56,089 nucleotides of DNA from an uncultured Fibrobacterota bacterium (GCA_903876665.1 CAIRAY010000190.1:1-56089), one strand, 5' to 3'. Positions 25,504-35,226 are shown, numbered from the stretch's first letter. Notes: generated by a model from the sequence alone, not told the origin. Made by a program: numbers and translations.

Positions 25504-26620
25504 GGTCCAGGAATTCGGAGACATCTGCCATCGGCTCGATGGGAATCGATGAATCCAGTTCGGTAAATTCAAGGGTCTCCACAGGTAAGCTCGGCTCAAC
25601 CACCTCGGTGACCAGGGGAGCTGGCTGGGGTACAACGGCTTCGGAGCCTTCTTCCACTTCGGTGGCCAAAGTTCCTTCCAGCATGGCGAGCAAATCCTGG
25701 TCTGTCACCGCCTTTCCACCTTGCACAAGGTCCATCACATTACGCATTACCGAATCAAGGCTGACCGTGGTCTGGCTGCGGATTTCCGCATTGCGCTTGC
25801 GGACGGCATCCACCACACCGCCCTTCAAATCCGAATCGGCGCTGGGGATAAATGTATCGGCCGACATTTCGTCGCCAAATGCGGTATTTCCCTTGCGCCG
25901 GTAGATCCACATGGCGCCCTTGGTTTCGCTCTGGCGCAAAATGATGTCTTCGGTTTTCACCATTTCCATGAGGGCCATGAAGGTGACCACCGAAACCAGT
26001 GGACGGGTATCACGACCCAACAAATCCTCAAACAGCGCCCGGCCGTGGCGATGAAGATAATTCATGGCATGCTGTTGACGGTCTTCAATGGTCACGTCGT
26101 CCAGCTCAATCGTGTGGACGGATTCCCGGCCCCGAACCTTAAGGCTTTTGTGGAAGGCCTGGTAGAGTTGCCAAATTCCGGCGTCCGCAAGAGACTCTTC
26201 CTCCGAGCGCGCACGTTCCAGGCGTCCCCGGTAAAAAGTCCCGATATGCTCGCCTTCCTTGGTTTGCAAGCGGGAAGCGACATCCTTGTAGCGCTGGTAT
26301 TCCAGCATCTGCTGGATCAATTTTTCGCGGTCCTGATCGAACTCCATGAGCTCCAGTTCCGATTGCTGATCCTTTGGCAGAAGCTCACGCACTTTAAGCG
26401 CCATAAGCCTTGCCGCCATAACTAAAAACTCGCCGGCATCGGAAAGGTCTGTTTCTGCGTAATCCTTCAGCCATTCCAAATACTGGTCGGCAATCTGCGC
26501 CAAAGAAATGTCCTTTGGATCCAGCTCATTCTTCTGAACTAGATACAGCAGAAGATTCATCGGCCCCTCAAATGGCGCGATATGAACTTCGTAAGGTTCT
26601 TGGCGAGGATTGGGGATCAT
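25481..26620 (-). CDS. scpA: Segregation and condensation protein A, with long acidic C-terminal extension
   Basis: 379 residues. ScpA is the kleisin that bridges SMC heads together with ScpB in chromosome compaction. The N-terminal kleisin part is clear: [37 protein letters not shown], then [19 protein letters not shown]. Typical ScpA is about 250-270 residues; here about 100 extra residues rich in Glu, Pro and Val follow the winged-helix region ([18 protein letters not shown]). No scpB is in the window. It starts 5 bases after glmS, last of the lpxK-glmM-glmS-scpA run. Confidence 0.93.
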   Translation of the reverse strand: MIPNPRQEPYEVHIAPFEGPMNLLLYLVQKNELDPKDISLAQIADQYLEWLKDYAETDLSDAGEFLVMAARLMALKVRELLPKDQQSELELMEFDQDREKLIQQMLEYQRYKDVASRLQTKEGEHIGTFYRGRLERARSEEESLADAGIWQLYQAFHKSLKVRGRESVHTIELDDVTIEDRQQHAMNYLHRHGRALFEDLLGRDTRPLVSVVTFMALMEMVKTEDIILRQSETKGAMWIYRRKGNTAFGDEMSADTFIPSADSDLKGGVVDAVRKRNAEIRSQTTVSLDSVMRNVMDLVQGGKAVTDQDLLAMLEGTLATEVEEGSEAVVPQPAPLVTEVVEPSLPVETLEFTELDSSIPIEPMADVSEFLDPTNGSDS

Positions 26621-26625
26621 CAGGA

Positions 26626-28455
26626 TTACTCGACCGTCACACTCTTGGCCAAGTTGCGTGGCTGATCCACATCATTGCCTCGGATCACTGCAATGTGGTA
26701 GGCCAGCAGCTGCAAAGGCACGCAAGTCAGCACCGGCATCAGCATGGGAATGGTCTTGGGAACCCGGATCACATGGTCGGCAAATTGCTCCAGATGATCC
26801 GTACCCTCGGTGGTGATGGCAATGATACGTCCATTGCGGGCCTTGATTTCCTGGACATTGGACACGACCTTTTCGTACAAAGCGTCCCGAGGCGCAACGA
26901 CCACTACGGGCATGTTCTGGTCGATCAAGGCAATGGGCCCGTGCTTCATTTCGGCTGCGGGGTAGCCCTCGGCATGGATGTAGGAAATCTCCTTGAGTTT
27001 GAGTGCTCCTTCCATGGCAACGGGGTAATTGTAATGACGCCCCAGGTACAAGAAATTTTCCGCCGTGGCAAAGTGTTTGGCCACCTCGCGAATCTGCTCG
27101 TTCTTGGCAAGCACCTGCTCAATTTGCGCAGGGAGGTCCTGAATGGCCTGGGCGATTTCCATGCCTTGTTCATGGGATACGCGGCGCATGCGGCCAAGAA
27201 GCAGTGCCACCATGGAAAGCACGGTCACCTGGGCGGTGAAAGCTTTGGTGGAGGCCACGCCGATTTCGGGACCGACATGCAAATACACGCCACCATTGGA
27301 GACACGGGCAATGCTCGAACCCACGGCGTTGCAGATTCCGATGACGGTGGCTCCCTTGCGACGCGCTTCCTTCATGGCAGCGAGGGTGTCTGCGGTTTCT
27401 CCGGACTGGGAAATGGCAATCACCAAGGTATTGGAACCGATAATTGGATTGCGGTAGCGGAACTCCGAGGCGTACTCCACTTCCACGGGGATTCCAGCAA
27501 GGTCCTCGATCATGTATTCGCCGACCATGCCCGCATAGTAGCTGGTTCCGCAGGCGGTGATGATGATGCGGTCAATGGAGCGCAGCTCGGGAATATTGGT
27601 GTCGAGTCCGCTAAGCTTGGCCGTGCCTTCGTTGACGAGGAGTCGACCACGCGTGCAATTGCGAATGGCCTCGGGCTGTTCAAAAATTTCTTTGAGCATA
27701 AAGTGGTCAAAACCACCCTTGGCCACCTGCTCCAAGGAAAACTCCACTTGCTGCACGGAGCGCTTAACATCCTGACTATTCAGATTCACAATGTTGTATG
27801 TACCATCACGACGGAGCACGGCCACATCATTATCGTCCAAATAGATCACATTTGAGGTGTGATGGATCAGAGCCGAGACATCGCTTCCCAAAAACAACGT
27901 GTCGGGAGAAATCCCAACAATCAGTGGGCTTCCGCGCCGGGCTCCGATCAAGACATCGGGTTCGTCCGCACAAATTACCGCAATGCCAAAAGCACCTTCG
28001 AGCATATTGAGGGTTTGCAAAACCGCCGTTTTCAAGTCGCCTTTGTAGAGGCGGGCAATCAGGTGGACAATCACTTCCGTATCAGTTTCGGAACTAAAAA
28101 CAACTCCCTCTTCCTGGAGTTTGGCTTTGAGCAAGGCATAATTCTCAATGATCCCATTATGGACAACAGCAATCCGCTTATTCATACTGGAATGGGGATG
28201 GGAATTGCGCTCGGTTGGCGCACCATGGGTCGCCCAGCGGGTGTGGGCGATCCCGAGCGTTCCGACCAGGTGATGCTCCTTGAGCTTGGCTTCAAGTGCT
28301 GCGATCTTGCCCGGAGAACGAACCGTAACCAGGCCTTCTTTTTCCAGCAGGCAGACCCCGGCACTATCGTAGCCCCGGTATTCCAACTTTTTTAAACCCT
28401 CGATCAACACATCGAGAGATTGCATTTTTCCAATGGATCCGACAATTCCGCACAT
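26626..28455 (-). CDS. glmS: Glutamine-fructose-6-phosphate aminotransferase (isomerising)
   Basis: 609 residues, the standard length. The N-terminal glutaminase domain begins MCGIVGSIG with the nucleophile Cys2, followed by KLEYRGYDSAG and GIAHTRWATHG. Two SIS isomerase domains follow: ITACGTSYYAGMVGEY, ISQSGETADTLAAM, then LYLGRHYNYPVAMEGALKLKEISYIHAEGYPAAEMKHGPIAL. It makes glucosamine-6-phosphate for peptidoglycan and lipopolysaccharide. glmM lies just upstream on the same strand, so both UDP-GlcNAc steps are in one operon. No glmS ribozyme is visible in the 18-base gap upstream. Confidence 0.98.
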   Translation of the reverse strand: MCGIVGSIGKMQSLDVLIEGLKKLEYRGYDSAGVCLLEKEGLVTVRSPGKIAALEAKLKEHHLVGTLGIAHTRWATHGAPTERNSHPHSSMNKRIAVVHNGIIENYALLKAKLQEEGVVFSSETDTEVIVHLIARLYKGDLKTAVLQTLNMLEGAFGIAVICADEPDVLIGARRGSPLIVGISPDTLFLGSDVSALIHHTSNVIYLDDNDVAVLRRDGTYNIVNLNSQDVKRSVQQVEFSLEQVAKGGFDHFMLKEIFEQPEAIRNCTRGRLLVNEGTAKLSGLDTNIPELRSIDRIIITACGTSYYAGMVGEYMIEDLAGIPVEVEYASEFRYRNPIIGSNTLVIAISQSGETADTLAAMKEARRKGATVIGICNAVGSSIARVSNGGVYLHVGPEIGVASTKAFTAQVTVLSMVALLLGRMRRVSHEQGMEIAQAIQDLPAQIEQVLAKNEQIREVAKHFATAENFLYLGRHYNYPVAMEGALKLKEISYIHAEGYPAAEMKHGPIALIDQNMPVVVVAPRDALYEKVVSNVQEIKARNGRIIAITTEGTDHLEQFADHVIRVPKTIPMLMPVLTCVPLQLLAYHIAVIRGNDVDQPRNLAKSVTVE

Positions 28456-28473
28456 ATTTTCAACCTTTATTAA

Positions 28474-29814
28474 TCAAAGAAACGCTTCGACCTGGGCACA
28501 AAGAGCCTCGGCCTCCAAAGCATCGGGAGCCTCGGCAATCACGCGGATCACCGGTTCGGTATTGGATGCTCGCACATGTAGCCAAACCTTGTCTTTTCCC
28601 AGCCAGAGACCATCCCGGGTATCCTGGTTCCAATCACGGAACCGGGCAGAAACCTGCTCCAGGACCTCGGCCACGGGACGCGCGCCCAGCTGGTATTTTT
28701 TCTTGGGCATGGAATAGGCGGGATTGGAAGAAACCCAATCCTCCACCCGCTTCCCGTAGCGCGCCATCCAGTCGAGAACCAGTGCGCATGCCACCAGGGA
28801 ATCACGTCCATAATGCAGTGCGGGAAGGATGGTGCCACCATTGCCTTCGCCCCCCATCACACATTTCTGCGCGATCATTTCCAAAGAGACGTTGATTTCG
28901 CCCACGGCAGAGCGGAAGCATTTTTGGCCATGGCGCTCGGCCACATCCTCATTCATGCGGGAAGTGGACAAATTGATACACACAGGGCCCTTCAGGCGAT
29001 CAAGCACCGTGTCGGTTGCGAGAGCAAGAGTGTACTCCTCCCCTACGCTACGACCCAGGGAATCCACGAGGGCACACCGGTCCGCATCGGGGTCGAGAGC
29101 AAAACCCACGGCGCAACCATTTTTGCGCACGGCATCGCCCAGGGCGACCAAGTTTTCCGGGAGAGGTTCGGCCCCTCGCGGGAAATGCCCATTTGGAGTA
29201 CAAAAGACCTCCACAACATCGCAGCCTAGGGCGCGCAACAGTTGCGGAACTATGTGAGAGCCCGCACCGTTGACTGCATCGACGGCAACTTTGAAACGCG
29301 CAGTCCGAATTTTGGCCACATCCACCACGGAAAGCGCAAGAACGCCATCGATATGGATTTGATCGGCATCCTGGCGCGAGGAACGCGTTCCCATGGCCTG
29401 CCAACCGGGCCAACTAAATCCACCCGCATCGGCAATGGCAAATAAACTCTTGACCTCGGCAGGCCCAAGGAACATTCCCTTGGCATTCAGGAATTTAAGT
29501 GCATTCCATTCGATGGGATTGTGGCTCGCGGTGATGATGATTCCCCCGTCGGCCATGCAGGTTTCCACCATCAGCTCCACCGTGGGAGTGGTGGACAAAC
29601 CCACATCAATCACCGAAACACCCGCCATGCGGCAAACCCCGGAAACCAATTCACAAATGGCCTCACCGGTGGGGCGGGAATCACGGCCAAGTACAATGGA
29701 TTTTGCCTGGGTCACTTTGAGAAAAGCCCAAACATGGGAAACCAGGGTATCGACGGTCAATGAGTCCCCGACAATACCACGAATCCCCGAAACCGAACGC
29801 ATAAGAACAGACAT
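28474..29814 (-). CDS. glmM: Phosphoglucosamine mutase (phosphohexomutase family)
   Basis: 446 residues. Phosphohexomutase domains are in order: SVSGIRGIVGDSLT at the start, the phosphoserine loop ITASHNPIEWNALKF near residue 98, the metal loop FALDPDADRCALVD near residue 243, the sugar loop GGEGNGG, and the C-terminal phosphate loop VRASNTEPVIRVIAEA. These motifs fit either GlmM or a phosphomanno/glucomutase; adjacency to glmS supports GlmM, converting glucosamine-6-P to glucosamine-1-P. Confidence 0.92.
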   Translation of the reverse strand: MSVLMRSVSGIRGIVGDSLTVDTLVSHVWAFLKVTQAKSIVLGRDSRPTGEAICELVSGVCRMAGVSVIDVGLSTTPTVELMVETCMADGGIIITASHNPIEWNALKFLNAKGMFLGPAEVKSLFAIADAGGFSWPGWQAMGTRSSRQDADQIHIDGVLALSVVDVAKIRTARFKVAVDAVNGAGSHIVPQLLRALGCDVVEVFCTPNGHFPRGAEPLPENLVALGDAVRKNGCAVGFALDPDADRCALVDSLGRSVGEEYTLALATDTVLDRLKGPVCINLSTSRMNEDVAERHGQKCFRSAVGEINVSLEMIAQKCVMGGEGNGGTILPALHYGRDSLVACALVLDWMARYGKRVEDWVSSNPAYSMPKKKYQLGARPVAEVLEQVSARFRDWNQDTRDGLWLGKDKVWLHVRASNTEPVIRVIAEAPDALEAEALCAQVEAFL

Positions 29815-29845
29815 ATGGACTCCAAAAGTTATGGGATGAAGATAC

Positions 29846-30757
29846 CTAATTCACACCCCCCCCGTCAATCAGACGCTCCACATACTTATTGGGCAACTTC
29901 ACCTTTTGATAGGCAACAAACAAGTTCGGATGATTTTTGCTTTTTGCGGGTAGGCGCACGAGGTCTTTTTCGGTAGTCACCACCGAGATCCCTTGTGCGA
30001 GAAGGGATTCAACCCGCTGAGCAATATTTACAGAATGGTCCGGAAAAAATTCAACGTCATAAGGCTCCATTCCGAGCCGTTTCAAATCGGCTACAAAACG
30101 ATCGGGATCCCCAATTCCGCAAACCACCGTGAACGGGCCTTGCAGAGCATTTCCTTCAAAGCCGTGGACCGAAACGAGGGAAAACACTGCCCTGCATTCC
30201 TCCACCCCCGCATGGTCCTGGAGCAAGCTCCTGCATTTTCCAGCGGGAATCAAATCCCAAATCCGGTCAGCACGGAGTGGAGGGGGGAGCATAATCCGCA
30301 GGGCCGAATTCAAGCGTGGATCCTCAAATCCGTCATCGCTGATCAACAAATCCAAATCACCCTTTGCGGACAGTATTTCCCAGGCAGAAAACCGATCCCG
30401 CGTCACCCAAACCCTGGCTTGGCTAACCTTCTTCAGCCAAACCGCCTCATCGCTTGATTCACGCCAAGATGTATCCTCAAATACTTCCCGCACCCCATTT
30501 TGGACTTTTCCATGGACGGCATGGCAAAGAATCCCGACCCGAATTCCCGTTGATTGAATTTTTTTTGCTATTTCGGCACAAACCGGGGTTTTCCCTGCCC
30601 CTCCTGCCAACACACTGCCAACAACCAGCAAGCGAAGAGCTGGACGTGGTCGCCCCCTAGTCTTCCATTGCAAAAAGGCCTTATGCAGGGTGCTCCCCAG
30701 CCTCCAAGTGGCTGACAAAAGGAATAGATGAAAATTTCGCAAATTCTGTCCTTGCAT
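29846..30757 (-). CDS. lpxK: Tetraacyldisaccharide 4'-kinase
   Basis: 303 residues. LpxK phosphorylates the lipid A precursor at the inner membrane. The P-loop VGSVLAGGAGKTPVC lies near residue 46; the DDGFED stretch matches the catalytic DDGFQ with Gln replaced by Glu; VCGIGDPDRF and TTEKDLVRLP are typical of the C-terminal half. The usual SRGYGR segment reads CHAVHGK here, so it is a somewhat diverged member. First gene of the envelope operon; divergent from the DUF2225 gene with 47 bases between. It supports an outer membrane with lipid A. Confidence 0.9.
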   Translation of the reverse strand: MQGQNLRNFHLFLLSATWRLGSTLHKAFLQWKTRGRPRPALRLLVVGSVLAGGAGKTPVCAEIAKKIQSTGIRVGILCHAVHGKVQNGVREVFEDTSWRESSDEAVWLKKVSQARVWVTRDRFSAWEILSAKGDLDLLISDDGFEDPRLNSALRIMLPPPLRADRIWDLIPAGKCRSLLQDHAGVEECRAVFSLVSVHGFEGNALQGPFTVVCGIGDPDRFVADLKRLGMEPYDVEFFPDHSVNIAQRVESLLAQGISVVTTEKDLVRLPAKSKNHPNLFVAYQKVKLPNKYVERLIDGGGVN

Positions 30758-30804
30758 TTGGTCCTAAAAACAAGGATAATATCTTTTCAAAAGGAATACC
30801 TCGA

Positions 30805-31812
30805 ATGGCCGAACCACAAGCACCCGAAATGGATGAAATCCGTCGCCGACTCAGCATCTTTTTTAACCAGAACCAAGCCATGGTGGAGCGCTACATCAGT
30901 CTCCATGGCAACCAAATCGTTATGAGGTTGATCCAGGATGTCCGGGATGAAATGGCAAACATTCCTCAGGGCTCCACCCCTGAAGAAGTGAAGGCCACCA
31001 AGGATTCTGGCGATTCTCCGGTTTTTTCGATTGAGCTCGAATGCCCCTGTTGCAAACAGAAAGCCGTGCTTCACCGGGAACTTCGCGCCAGTGCCATGTC
31101 CATCAAAAACGACCCCTTCTTGGTACCGGTTTACTTCCCCATCGGGAAATTTCAAAAGCTGAATTATCTCACGGTAAATGTTGCGGTTTGCCCGCGGTGT
31201 CTTTTTGCCAGTCCAGATAAAAAAGATTTTGTCCAGTTCAATCGAACCACCCGGCAGACCATTCCCAGCCAAATTTCCATGGGAATTTTAGCCGAAATCC
31301 AGGACTCCCTCGCCGAGCGCCAAGAAATTGCAGAATCCGTGGCAGGTCCTGTGGACTTTACCCAGTGCCCCCGCCCCTTCCCCGTGGCCATTTTAAGCTA
31401 TCGGCTTGCGGAACAGCGCGCCCGCATGGAAGCCGAAAGCAAGCAGCCCTTCGCCGTATTCAAACGGGCCAATTATTGGACCCGAATTTCTCTGTTGCAA
31501 CGACAATCAGGCATTGAAGACACTCCATCTCTCGAAAAAGCATTATCGCTTTTCAAGGATGCCTTTTTCAAGACTGACTTTCCCAATGCCAACATGGAAT
31601 TCCAATCCTGCTTTATCATCTTTAGCATTTACCTCCGCTTTGGCCAAATCAAGGAAGCCCGAGAGTATGTCGGCGTGATGGAACAAAGCAAAAAGCAGGT
31701 GGAAGAACGCAAAGACCCTGCAGCCCTCCAAGCACTGAATACCTGGCTTGGCATGGCAAAGGCCCGCTGGGAAGACAAAGACAGCCCAACTCTTTGGGAT
31801 ATCCCCTCCTAA
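30805..31812 (+). CDS. DUF2225-type zinc-ribbon protein
   Basis: 335 residues. The N-terminal third carries two CxxC knuckles, LECPCCKQKAV and VAVCPRCLFASPDKKDF, about 50 residues apart, as in DUF2225 proteins. The remainder is helical, with TPR-like character (TRISLLQRQSGIEDTPSLEKALSLFKDAFF). It is presumably cytoplasmic, as there is no signal peptide. Function is unknown for the family. A gene of its own, followed by a repeat-bearing spacer. Confidence 0.75.
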   Translation: MAEPQAPEMDEIRRRLSIFFNQNQAMVERYISLHGNQIVMRLIQDVRDEMANIPQGSTPEEVKATKDSGDSPVFSIELECPCCKQKAVLHRELRASAMSIKNDPFLVPVYFPIGKFQKLNYLTVNVAVCPRCLFASPDKKDFVQFNRTTRQTIPSQISMGILAEIQDSLAERQEIAESVAGPVDFTQCPRPFPVAILSYRLAEQRARMEAESKQPFAVFKRANYWTRISLLQRQSGIEDTPSLEKALSLFKDAFFKTDFPNANMEFQSCFIIFSIYLRFGQIKEAREYVGVMEQSKKQVEERKDPAALQALNTWLGMAKARWEDKDSPTLWDIPS

Positions 31813-31869
31813 CGAACGTCAGCATAGCACTAACATCGTCGTTAATTATGCGACATAAACTTGTCATCC

Positions 31870-32010
31870 CCAGCACTCCACACAGTGGACATGTGTCCGT
31901 AACGGGCAAGCCCGAACGGTCCCACCGAGGGATCACAGAATACCGCCGAGTGGTGCGGTGATGCCCGTTCCGGGCATGACAAAATTCCGGGCATGACAAG
32001 ACAGCGGGAT
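31870..32010. repeat. Repeat-rich intergenic spacer (REP-like elements)
   Basis: The 259-base gap 31813-32071 holds several short inverted and direct repeats: AACGGGCAAGCCCG, GCCCGTTCCGGGCATGACAA followed by TTCCGGGCATGACAAGAC and GCGGGATGACAA. These GGG..ATGACAA blocks recall the palindrome at 18896. No coding potential is evident. Confidence 0.5.
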
Positions 32011-32027
32011 GACAACCAAGCATGATT

Positions 32028-32050
32028 CTTGTCGCAAGATAAGCGACAAG
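32028..32050. terminator. Hairpin after the sigma factor gene
   Basis: Perfect 8-base arms CTTGTCGC (32028-32035) and GCGACAAG (32043-32050) with a 7-base loop, 21 bases past the sigma gene stop on the minus strand. It lacks a T-tract, so it may be a weak terminator or a 3'-end stabiliser. Confidence 0.4.
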
Positions 32051-32071
32051 ATTAGAAGGATTGACCGATGG

Positions 32072-32902
32072 CTAGGATGCAGCTAGGCTCAAGGAATCCA
32101 TGGCGCAACGGTAGCCGACCATTCGTTCGCGCAAATGCAACTTTTGGGTCGAACGGCGGATGCGCTTAAGTGCCTGGTCACGGAGTTGACGAACGCGCTC
32201 ATGGGAAATGTTCAGCGAGTCTCCGACTTCCCTCAGATTCAAGGGCGAATCGTGGTCCATTCCGAATAGGCCACGAATCACTTCAGCTTCCCGGTCTGGA
32301 AGATTGATTAAAAGGCTGTTGGTGATATGTTCCACTCGAGTCACTTCAGTTTCGGCTTCGGGATTCAAATTCCGATGATCGGCCATCATCTCACCAAATG
32401 ATTTTCCGTCTTCCTGACCAATTGGGTCATCAATGCTCACCGACCCATCAGTGATTTGAATCAGATTACGGATATCATCATTCATTTCTCCGTGGGACTG
32501 TGATTCACGGATCGCTTTTTTAACGCGCAGATGCTGGTTTGCGGGAAGACGGATCAAACCGCTCTGCTCATTGATGGCACGGGTGATGTAGGCCTTGATC
32601 CACCAGACCGCATAGGAAATAAATTTCAAACCACGGGTGTGATCGAAACTTTCGATGGCGCGAATAAGTCCCATGGAACCTTCGCTAACAAGGTCCTGCA
32701 AGGGAATATTACTTCCACGATATCGAAGAGCGACTTTAAGAACAAAACGAAGATTCGCCGACACCAGCCGCTCGCGGGCACTTTTGTGGCCAACCTTCGC
32801 CAGCTGGAATAAATATTGTTCTTCTCCACGGGTCAGTGGGGAAGTCTTCCGGATATCTTCCAGGTATCGCTTCAGGACATCGTCTTTCACAGCAAATCCC
32901 AT
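32072..32902 (-). CDS. Short sigma-70-family sigma factor (group 1/2 type)
   Basis: 276 residues from the ATG at 32902, which has AGGA seven bases upstream. Regions 1.2 to 4.2 are all present: LKRYLEDIRKTSPLTRGEE (1.2), ANLRFVLKVALRY with LVSEGSMGLIRAIESFD (2.1-2.2), FISYAVWWIKAYITRAI (2.3-2.4), and LREVGDSLNISHERVRQLRDQALKRI (4.2). There is no region 1.1. Primary sigma factors of similar length occur in Bacteroidota, so this may be the housekeeping factor or an RpoS-like alternative; it is not a FliA-type sigma. Divergent from fliD. Confidence 0.88.
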   Translation of the reverse strand: MGFAVKDDVLKRYLEDIRKTSPLTRGEEQYLFQLAKVGHKSARERLVSANLRFVLKVALRYRGSNIPLQDLVSEGSMGLIRAIESFDHTRGLKFISYAVWWIKAYITRAINEQSGLIRLPANQHLRVKKAIRESQSHGEMNDDIRNLIQITDGSVSIDDPIGQEDGKSFGEMMADHRNLNPEAETEVTRVEHITNSLLINLPDREAEVIRGLFGMDHDSPLNLREVGDSLNISHERVRQLRDQALKRIRRSTQKLHLRERMVGYRCAMDSLSLAAS

Positions 32903-32971
32903 AATTTTCCTTTGAATGTTCCAACAACCCCCGTTGTGGACCATTCGTTCCTGCTAACAGTTATTCAAGAA

Positions 32972-32977
32972 ATTATA
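32972..32977 (-). promoter_or_regulatory. Possible -10 box for the sigma factor gene
   Basis: A perfect TATAAT on the minus strand about 70 bases before the sigma factor ATG. The only -35-like hexamer (TTGATT, 32992-32997) leaves a spacer of only 14 bases, so the pair is imperfect. Confidence 0.3.
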
Positions 32978-33075
32978 CACATTCCTTGAACAATCAAACG
33001 AATAAACTTGGCTTTTTTTTATCAACACCACCATAAAACTCAAATTTCCAAACAAGAAATTGTTGAAGTACTCCT

Positions 33076-33102
33076 CAAGGTTTTTACCAACAGACCCGAT
33101 AT
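33076..33102 (+). promoter_or_regulatory. Possible sigma-28 (FliA) promoter of fliD
   Basis: CAAGGTTT (33076-33083), 11 bases, then CCCGATAT (33095-33102). The FliA consensus is TAAAGTTT-N11-GCCGATAA; 12 of 16 positions agree with exact spacing. Transcription would start near 33109, just before the GGAAGG ribosome site and the ATG at 33128. Late flagellar genes such as fliD are classic FliA targets. Confidence 0.5.
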
Positions 33103-33127
33103 TGTAAAAAGAAGGAAGGTTGTCATT

Positions 33128-35203
33128 ATGGCTTCGACATCATCATCATCATCGGGAATACAGGTTGGTGGCCTTGTTTCGGGCATTGACACCAATTCGC
33201 TGATCGACGGCCTGTTGACCATTGAACAAAGCCGCGTCACTCGCCAGGAAACTCTTCGCGATAATGTTGCCGAACAACGCACCGCATTCAATGAGCTCGC
33301 TACACGCATCTATGGCTTTTCGGACAAAGCCACGCAGCTGGCTACCTCAACCGCATTTGACTTGTACAAGTCCACATCTAACGAAGAAGACATTGCCACG
33401 GTAACCGGAAAAGAAGGGGCAAGCAACGGAGCTTTCGATTTGATTGCCCAAAGCTTGGCTACCACCCAGAAAACTTCTTCCCGGAATTTTGCCACCATAA
33501 ACACCAGCATGAATTTAACGGGAACCTTCGAGCTTTCCCGTTCCCGTGAATCGGTTTTGGCCAATCCAGTTAAAACCACCACCACGATCGAGATCAAGGC
33601 CACCGACGCACTCAAGGACATCGTCACCAAAATCAATGCCGCAGAAGGCACCGGAGTCAAGGCCTCGATTCTTAGTCTCAGCAACGGGCAAAACCGACTG
33701 GTTCTCACCGGAGTGGATCAGGGCACTGATGGGTTCTATTTGAAGGAACTTTCTGGCGATGCACTCAGCAATCCCGCAGGACTCGGAATCCTCAGCAACA
33801 CCCAGTCGATTCGGACTGAATCCAATCTCCTCAAACTGACTGGAGGGGCGGCTGAGGGAACCACCCTTTTCAAGGACCTCTTCACATCAATCGGTGGAAA
33901 CAAATTGATCGCCGGCGACAAAATTACCCTCACAGGCGCCAGCGCTGATGGAAATATCGCTTCAACCGATTTTGTCATTGATCCAGCCACCAGTACTGTT
34001 AACGATTTGTTAAGCGCGGTCCGTTCGGCCTATGGCGCAAATACCAATGTTTCCTTGAACAGCTCGGGAGAAATTGTTCTGAACAATACCGGAGCCGGCA
34101 CCGGAACCATGTCCTTGAACATGAGCTACACGGGACAGGATTCCTCGAGCGCAATGACGCTCGGCGGATCCAAGGCTAAGAATGTTTTTTCAAACTCCAT
34201 CAGTGAAGGCTCCAGATCTTTTTTCATGCTTGACGGAATGGCCATCAGCTCCCAGTCCAACACCGATTCAAAAACCGTGGTCGGAGCTTCTTTTACCCTC
34301 AAGCAGGCGGACCCGACCAAAACGGTCAAACTAAACCTGAACCTTGACAAAGATGGCATCAAAGCCAAGATTCAGACCTTTGTGGACGAATACAACTCCG
34401 TCATGAAATTCATCGACGAAAAAACCAAGGTGATTGTCAGCGACAGCAAAAGCACAGCAAGCGCAAGCGAAAAACAAAAAATCGACAGCAAAGGTCCATT
34501 GGCCAATGACGCATCCGTGCGTCGTCTCAAGGCCCAGCTCATGCAAATCACCACGTCCCAGGTGACCTTGATTGAAGGCCGGACCCAGTTCTCTTCCCTG
34601 TCCCGCATCGGTGTATCCACTGATCGCACCACCGGACTCCTGGTTGTGGACGACACCAAAATTTCCAAGGCAATTGAATCGGATCTTGATGGTGTCAAAT
34701 CATTATTTGTCGCATCAGGTTTTTCCAGCAACCCTCAGCACACTCTTGGCCGCTACGACGAAAAGTCCACCAAGGCTGGAGTATACCAGGTCAACGCAGA
34801 TCTCGACCAAATCGATGGAAACGGATCTAGCAGTGGATCGACGCTAAACGCAGCCACCCGCACGGGTGATGTTCTCATTTCCAAGAGCGGTGATTCCAAA
34901 AATTTGGCACTCAAAGCTCCCGTAGGCTCTGGCACAGGCTCCTTTACCTTTGTTCGCGGTCTTGCGAGCCAAATTAAAATGTTTGTGGACTCCGCAAAAG
35001 ACCCCATCAGCGGATTCTTTATCAAAACAGACCAAACATATCAAAATCGAATTGACTCCTATGACGAGCGCATTGGCAAATTGCAAGACCAGGTCGAAAG
35101 CTACCATAGCCGCCTTACCCGCCAGTTCGCCTCGCTGGAGCAGAGCATGCAAAGACTGCAATCTCAAAGTTCCGCCTTCCAATCTCAAATCGGATCACTC
35201 TGA
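33128..35203 (+). CDS. fliD: Flagellar hook-associated protein 2 (filament cap)
   Basis: 691 residues from the ATG at 33128 (GGAAGG eight bases upstream); an in-frame extension to 33008 is unlikely. FliD caps the growing flagellar filament and helps flagellin fold. The N-terminal domain opens with IQVGGLVSGIDTNSLIDGLL, the usual FliD start. The C-terminal domain has KIQTFVDEYNSVMKFIDEKT, then QYxxLSRIGVSTDRTTG-like sequence, and a terminal coiled coil (QNRIDSYDERIGKLQDQVES). It is longer than the 450-500 residues of enterics, through extra central beta domains. Followed by fliS. Confidence 0.93.
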   Translation: MASTSSSSSGIQVGGLVSGIDTNSLIDGLLTIEQSRVTRQETLRDNVAEQRTAFNELATRIYGFSDKATQLATSTAFDLYKSTSNEEDIATVTGKEGASNGAFDLIAQSLATTQKTSSRNFATINTSMNLTGTFELSRSRESVLANPVKTTTTIEIKATDALKDIVTKINAAEGTGVKASILSLSNGQNRLVLTGVDQGTDGFYLKELSGDALSNPAGLGILSNTQSIRTESNLLKLTGGAAEGTTLFKDLFTSIGGNKLIAGDKITLTGASADGNIASTDFVIDPATSTVNDLLSAVRSAYGANTNVSLNSSGEIVLNNTGAGTGTMSLNMSYTGQDSSSAMTLGGSKAKNVFSNSISEGSRSFFMLDGMAISSQSNTDSKTVVGASFTLKQADPTKTVKLNLNLDKDGIKAKIQTFVDEYNSVMKFIDEKTKVIVSDSKSTASASEKQKIDSKGPLANDASVRRLKAQLMQITTSQVTLIEGRTQFSSLSRIGVSTDRTTGLLVVDDTKISKAIESDLDGVKSLFVASGFSSNPQHTLGRYDEKSTKAGVYQVNADLDQIDGNGSSSGSTLNAATRTGDVLISKSGDSKNLALKAPVGSGTGSFTFVRGLASQIKMFVDSAKDPISGFFIKTDQTYQNRIDSYDERIGKLQDQVESYHSRLTRQFASLEQSMQRLQSQSSAFQSQIGSL

Positions 35204-35226
35204 TACAATCGTAAAACGGAGAAACC

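Noticed and set aside
26626..28474. glmS ribozyme
   Set aside because: Only 18 bases separate glmM and glmS, too short for the ribozyme leader.
31649..32023. 124-residue open frame on the minus strand
   Set aside because: It runs through REP-like repeats and the end of the DUF2225 gene, with no ribosome site or domain.
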